64,000 nt of DNA from DATBQN01 sp963799925 (GTDB taxonomy: Bacteria > Acidobacteriota > Thermoanaerobaculia > Multivoradales > UBA5704): assembly GCA_963799925.1 (NCBI GenBank), contig CAWCYZ010000002.1:930001-994000 (forward strand), written 5' to 3'. The notes beneath the pieces are model-generated. The model saw only the letters and a program-made list of their open reading frames with translations, was not told where the DNA came from and did no database searches. The position numbers and the translations under genes are program-made. Numbering within the stretch: the stretch's first letter is position 1; each line of letters begins with the position of its first letter. Below, in pieces: positions 62,430 to 64,000 of this stretch.

Positions 62430-62924
62430 GTGACGAGCCATACCTTGGACACGGGACGGCGGACGGAGACGTCGGCGGCGATCTGGAACCCGCGCGGCGC
62501 GGGCGAGGATCCCGGCGCGCGCGAGCGGCAGCGGCGAGCCGCCGCCCGGCGGCGCGGCGCCATCGGCCTCGCGATCGGCTGGAGCGCCGCCGCCATCCTC
62601 TACCGGCTGCGGCCGGCCCGCCCGCTACCGCCGCTCGCGGTCGCCGCGGTCGCCCTGCTCTTCGCGGCGGTCGCGCTCGCCTCGCCGCTCGGCCTCTACC
62701 CACGCCTCCAGGCGCTCCTCGACGCCTTCGGCCGCGCCGTCGGCGCGGCGGTGACCTGGGTGCTGATGACTCTCCTCTTCTTCCTCTTCGTGCTGCCGGT
62801 GGGAGCGCTCCTGCGCGCCGCGGGCAAGCTCGCCATCACCCGCGGCTTCGACCCGCGGCAGCCGTCCTACTGGTCGGAGCCGGAAGGCCCGCGCGGCGCC
62901 GACGACTACCGCAAGCAGTTCTAG
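62430..62924 (+). CDS. SxtJ-family membrane protein
   Basis: A 164-residue protein with about three hydrophobic helices (GAIGLAIGWSAAAILY, PLAVAAVALLFAAVALA, AVTWVLMTLLFFLFVLPVGA) and the characteristic C-terminus RGFDPRQPSYWSEPEGPRGA ending KQF. SxtJ proteins are small membrane partners encoded beside carbamoyltransferases, first named in saxitoxin clusters but widespread. GTG 62430 is the only reasonable start; an overlapping ATG frame stops at once. The carbamoyltransferase begins 22 bases later, so the two form an operon that continues beyond the window. Confidence 0.85.
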   Translation: MTSHTLDTGRRTETSAAIWNPRGAGEDPGARERQRRAAARRRGAIGLAIGWSAAAILYRLRPARPLPPLAVAAVALLFAAVALASPLGLYPRLQALLDAFGRAVGAAVTWVLMTLLFFLFVLPVGALLRAAGKLAITRGFDPRQPSYWSEPEGPRGADDYRKQF

Positions 62925-62946
62925 GCCCCCCGGGCGCAGGGCGGAC

Positions 62947-64000
62947 GTGAAGCTACTCGGCGTTTCCTGTTACTACCACGACGCGGCGGCCTGCCTGGTC
63001 GACGGCGGGCGGATCGTCGCCGCGGCGCAGGAGGAGCGCTTCACGCGCAAGAAGCACGACGCCGGCTTCCCCGCCCACGCCGTGCGCTACTGCCTGGCCG
63101 AAGGCGGCATCTCCGGCGGCGGCCTCGACGGCGTCGTCTTCTACGACAAGCCGCTCCTCAAGTTCCACCGCATCCTCGAGACCTACCTCGCGGTCGCCCC
63201 GCGCGGCCTGCGCTCCTACGTGCAGGCGGTGCCGCTGTGGCTCAAGGAGAAGCTCTGGATCCCGCCGCGCATCGAGGAGTCGCTCGCCGACTGCGGGCTC
63301 GACGGCCGCAGCGAGATCTTCTTCACCGAGCACCACGAGTCGCACGCCGCCTCCGCCTTCTACCCCTCGCCCTTCGAGGAGGCCGCGATCCTCACCTTGG
63401 ACGGCGTCGGCGAGTGGGCGACGACGACGATCGGCGTCGGCGAGGGCGCGCGCCTGCGATTGCTGCGCGAGATCAAGTTCCCGCACTCGCTGGGCCTCCT
63501 CTACTCGGCCTTCACCTACTTCACCGGCTTCAAGGTGAACTCCGGCGAGTACAAGCTGATGGGGCTCGCGCCCTACGGCACCGCCCGCTACGCCGACCTC
63601 ATCCGGCGCGAGCTGATCGACGTCCGGGACGACGGCTCGTTCCGCCTCAACATGGACTACTTCGGCTACCTCGACGGCCTGGCGATGACGAACGGCCGCT
63701 TCGCCGATCTCTTCGGCGGGCCGCCGCGGCAGCCCGAGACGCCGATCACGCGCCGCGAGATGGACCTCGCGCGGTCGATCCAGGAGGTGACCGAGGAGGT
63801 GGTGCTGAGGCTGGCCCGCCACGCCCGCGAGCTGACCGGCAAGCGCAATCTCTGCCTCGCCGGCGGCGTGGCGCTCAACTGCGTCGCCAACGGCATCCTG
63901 CTGCGCGCCGGCATCTTCGACGACATCTGGATCCAGCCCGCCGCGGGCGATGCCGGCGGCGCGCTGGGCGCCCCGCTCGCCTTCTGGCACAACGCCCTCG
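62947..64000 (+). CDS. Carbamoyltransferase (NodU/HypF-type), partial
   Basis: Reads from GTG 62947 to the window end (about 351 residues, no stop). N-terminal signature LLGVSCYYHDAAACLVDGG, IVAAAQEERFTRKKHDAGFP, then HHESHAASAFYPSPFEEAAI (the H-x3-H-A-x-S-A metal motif), LTLDGVGEW, EIKFPHSLGLLYSAFTYFTG, VNSGEYKLMGLAPYG and CLAGGVALNCVANG. These are the Kae1-like domain features of NodU/CmcH/SxtI enzymes that transfer carbamoyl from carbamoyl phosphate to hydroxyls of sugars or natural products. With SxtJ upstream it probably modifies a cell-surface glycan or metabolite. The C-terminal domain is outside the window. Confidence 0.92.
   Translation, partial: MKLLGVSCYYHDAAACLVDGGRIVAAAQEERFTRKKHDAGFPAHAVRYCLAEGGISGGGLDGVVFYDKPLLKFHRILETYLAVAPRGLRSYVQAVPLWLKEKLWIPPRIEESLADCGLDGRSEIFFTEHHESHAASAFYPSPFEEAAILTLDGVGEWATTTIGVGEGARLRLLREIKFPHSLGLLYSAFTYFTGFKVNSGEYKLMGLAPYGTARYADLIRRELIDVRDDGSFRLNMDYFGYLDGLAMTNGRFADLFGGPPRQPETPITRREMDLARSIQEVTEEVVLRLARHARELTGKRNLCLAGGVALNCVANGILLRAGIFDDIWIQPAAGDAGGALGAPLAFWHNAL

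Overview
The window is very GC-rich chromosomal DNA with an accessory block of lower, mixed GC at about 40.2-53.2 kb. No rRNA is present, so taxonomy is inference. An H+-pyrophosphatase, an ECF sigma/anti-sigma pair, many Calx-beta, Ig-like and lectin-like secreted proteins, a pseudokinase receptor, a DUF255 thioredoxin and an SxtJ/carbamoyltransferase pair fit a soil or aquatic Acidobacteriota-type genome (Thermoanaerobaculia-like), probably an assembled metagenome. Many otherwise conserved genes carry single-base frameshifts (btuD, a GDSL hydrolase, the pseudokinase, a sigma factor, a polytopic membrane protein). This suggests residual indel errors, although real decay cannot be excluded, especially in the island.

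Layout. 0-3 kb: vitamin B12-type uptake operon (TonB receptor end, BtuF, BtuD, BtuC). 3-18.9 kb: housekeeping and secreted genes (secreted esterase with Calx-beta domains, FAH-family hydrolase, HAD phosphatase, Rrf2 regulator, DUF190, a HELGH peptidase, cupin, ClpX-like ATPase, TlpA thioredoxin, Fic protein, PcrA helicase, GNAT, GDSL hydrolase). A 100-bp hairpin repeat occurs at 5.6 and 10.9 kb in opposite orientation. 19-33 kb: H+-PPase, transmembrane pseudokinase, DUF255/DsbD-like protein, hybrid histidine kinase, secreted Ig-like protein, Exordium-like protein, carbamate kinase. 33-40 kb: S74-chaperone surface protein, two small cysteine-rich secreted proteins and a third remnant, tandem repeat arrays, a sigma/anti-sigma/zinc-ribbon membrane operon and a Tat-exported phosphoesterase.

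40.2-53.3 kb is an accessory region. Its left part holds a lower-GC DNA-modification cassette: a cytosine-C5 methyltransferase facing a coupled operon of EndoIII-like glycosylase, GHKL (MutL/MORC-type) ATPase and a Rossmann-like protein of unknown activity. An excisionase-like gene follows. The right part (46.47-53.29 kb) is a tRNA-Arg(CCG) integrative element. It is bounded by an exact 45-bp duplication of the tRNA 3' half and has paired AGTGGTCCCC motifs near both ends, a wrecked tyrosine integrase, an AlpA-like regulator, zinc-motif proteins and a coupled set of small unknown genes. A second covarying hairpin repeat lies in inverted orientation at 40.24 and 53.03 kb, on either side of the accessory region.

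53.2-64 kb: three tRNA genes (Pro-TGG, Arg-TCT, Arg-CCG), then chromosomal genes: an unknown 378-aa protein, a membrane diguanylate cyclase, a methyltransferase, a P1-family peptidase, a cupin, a GT-C-like membrane protein, a lectin-like secreted protein, and an SxtJ-like protein upstream of a carbamoyltransferase that runs off the window.
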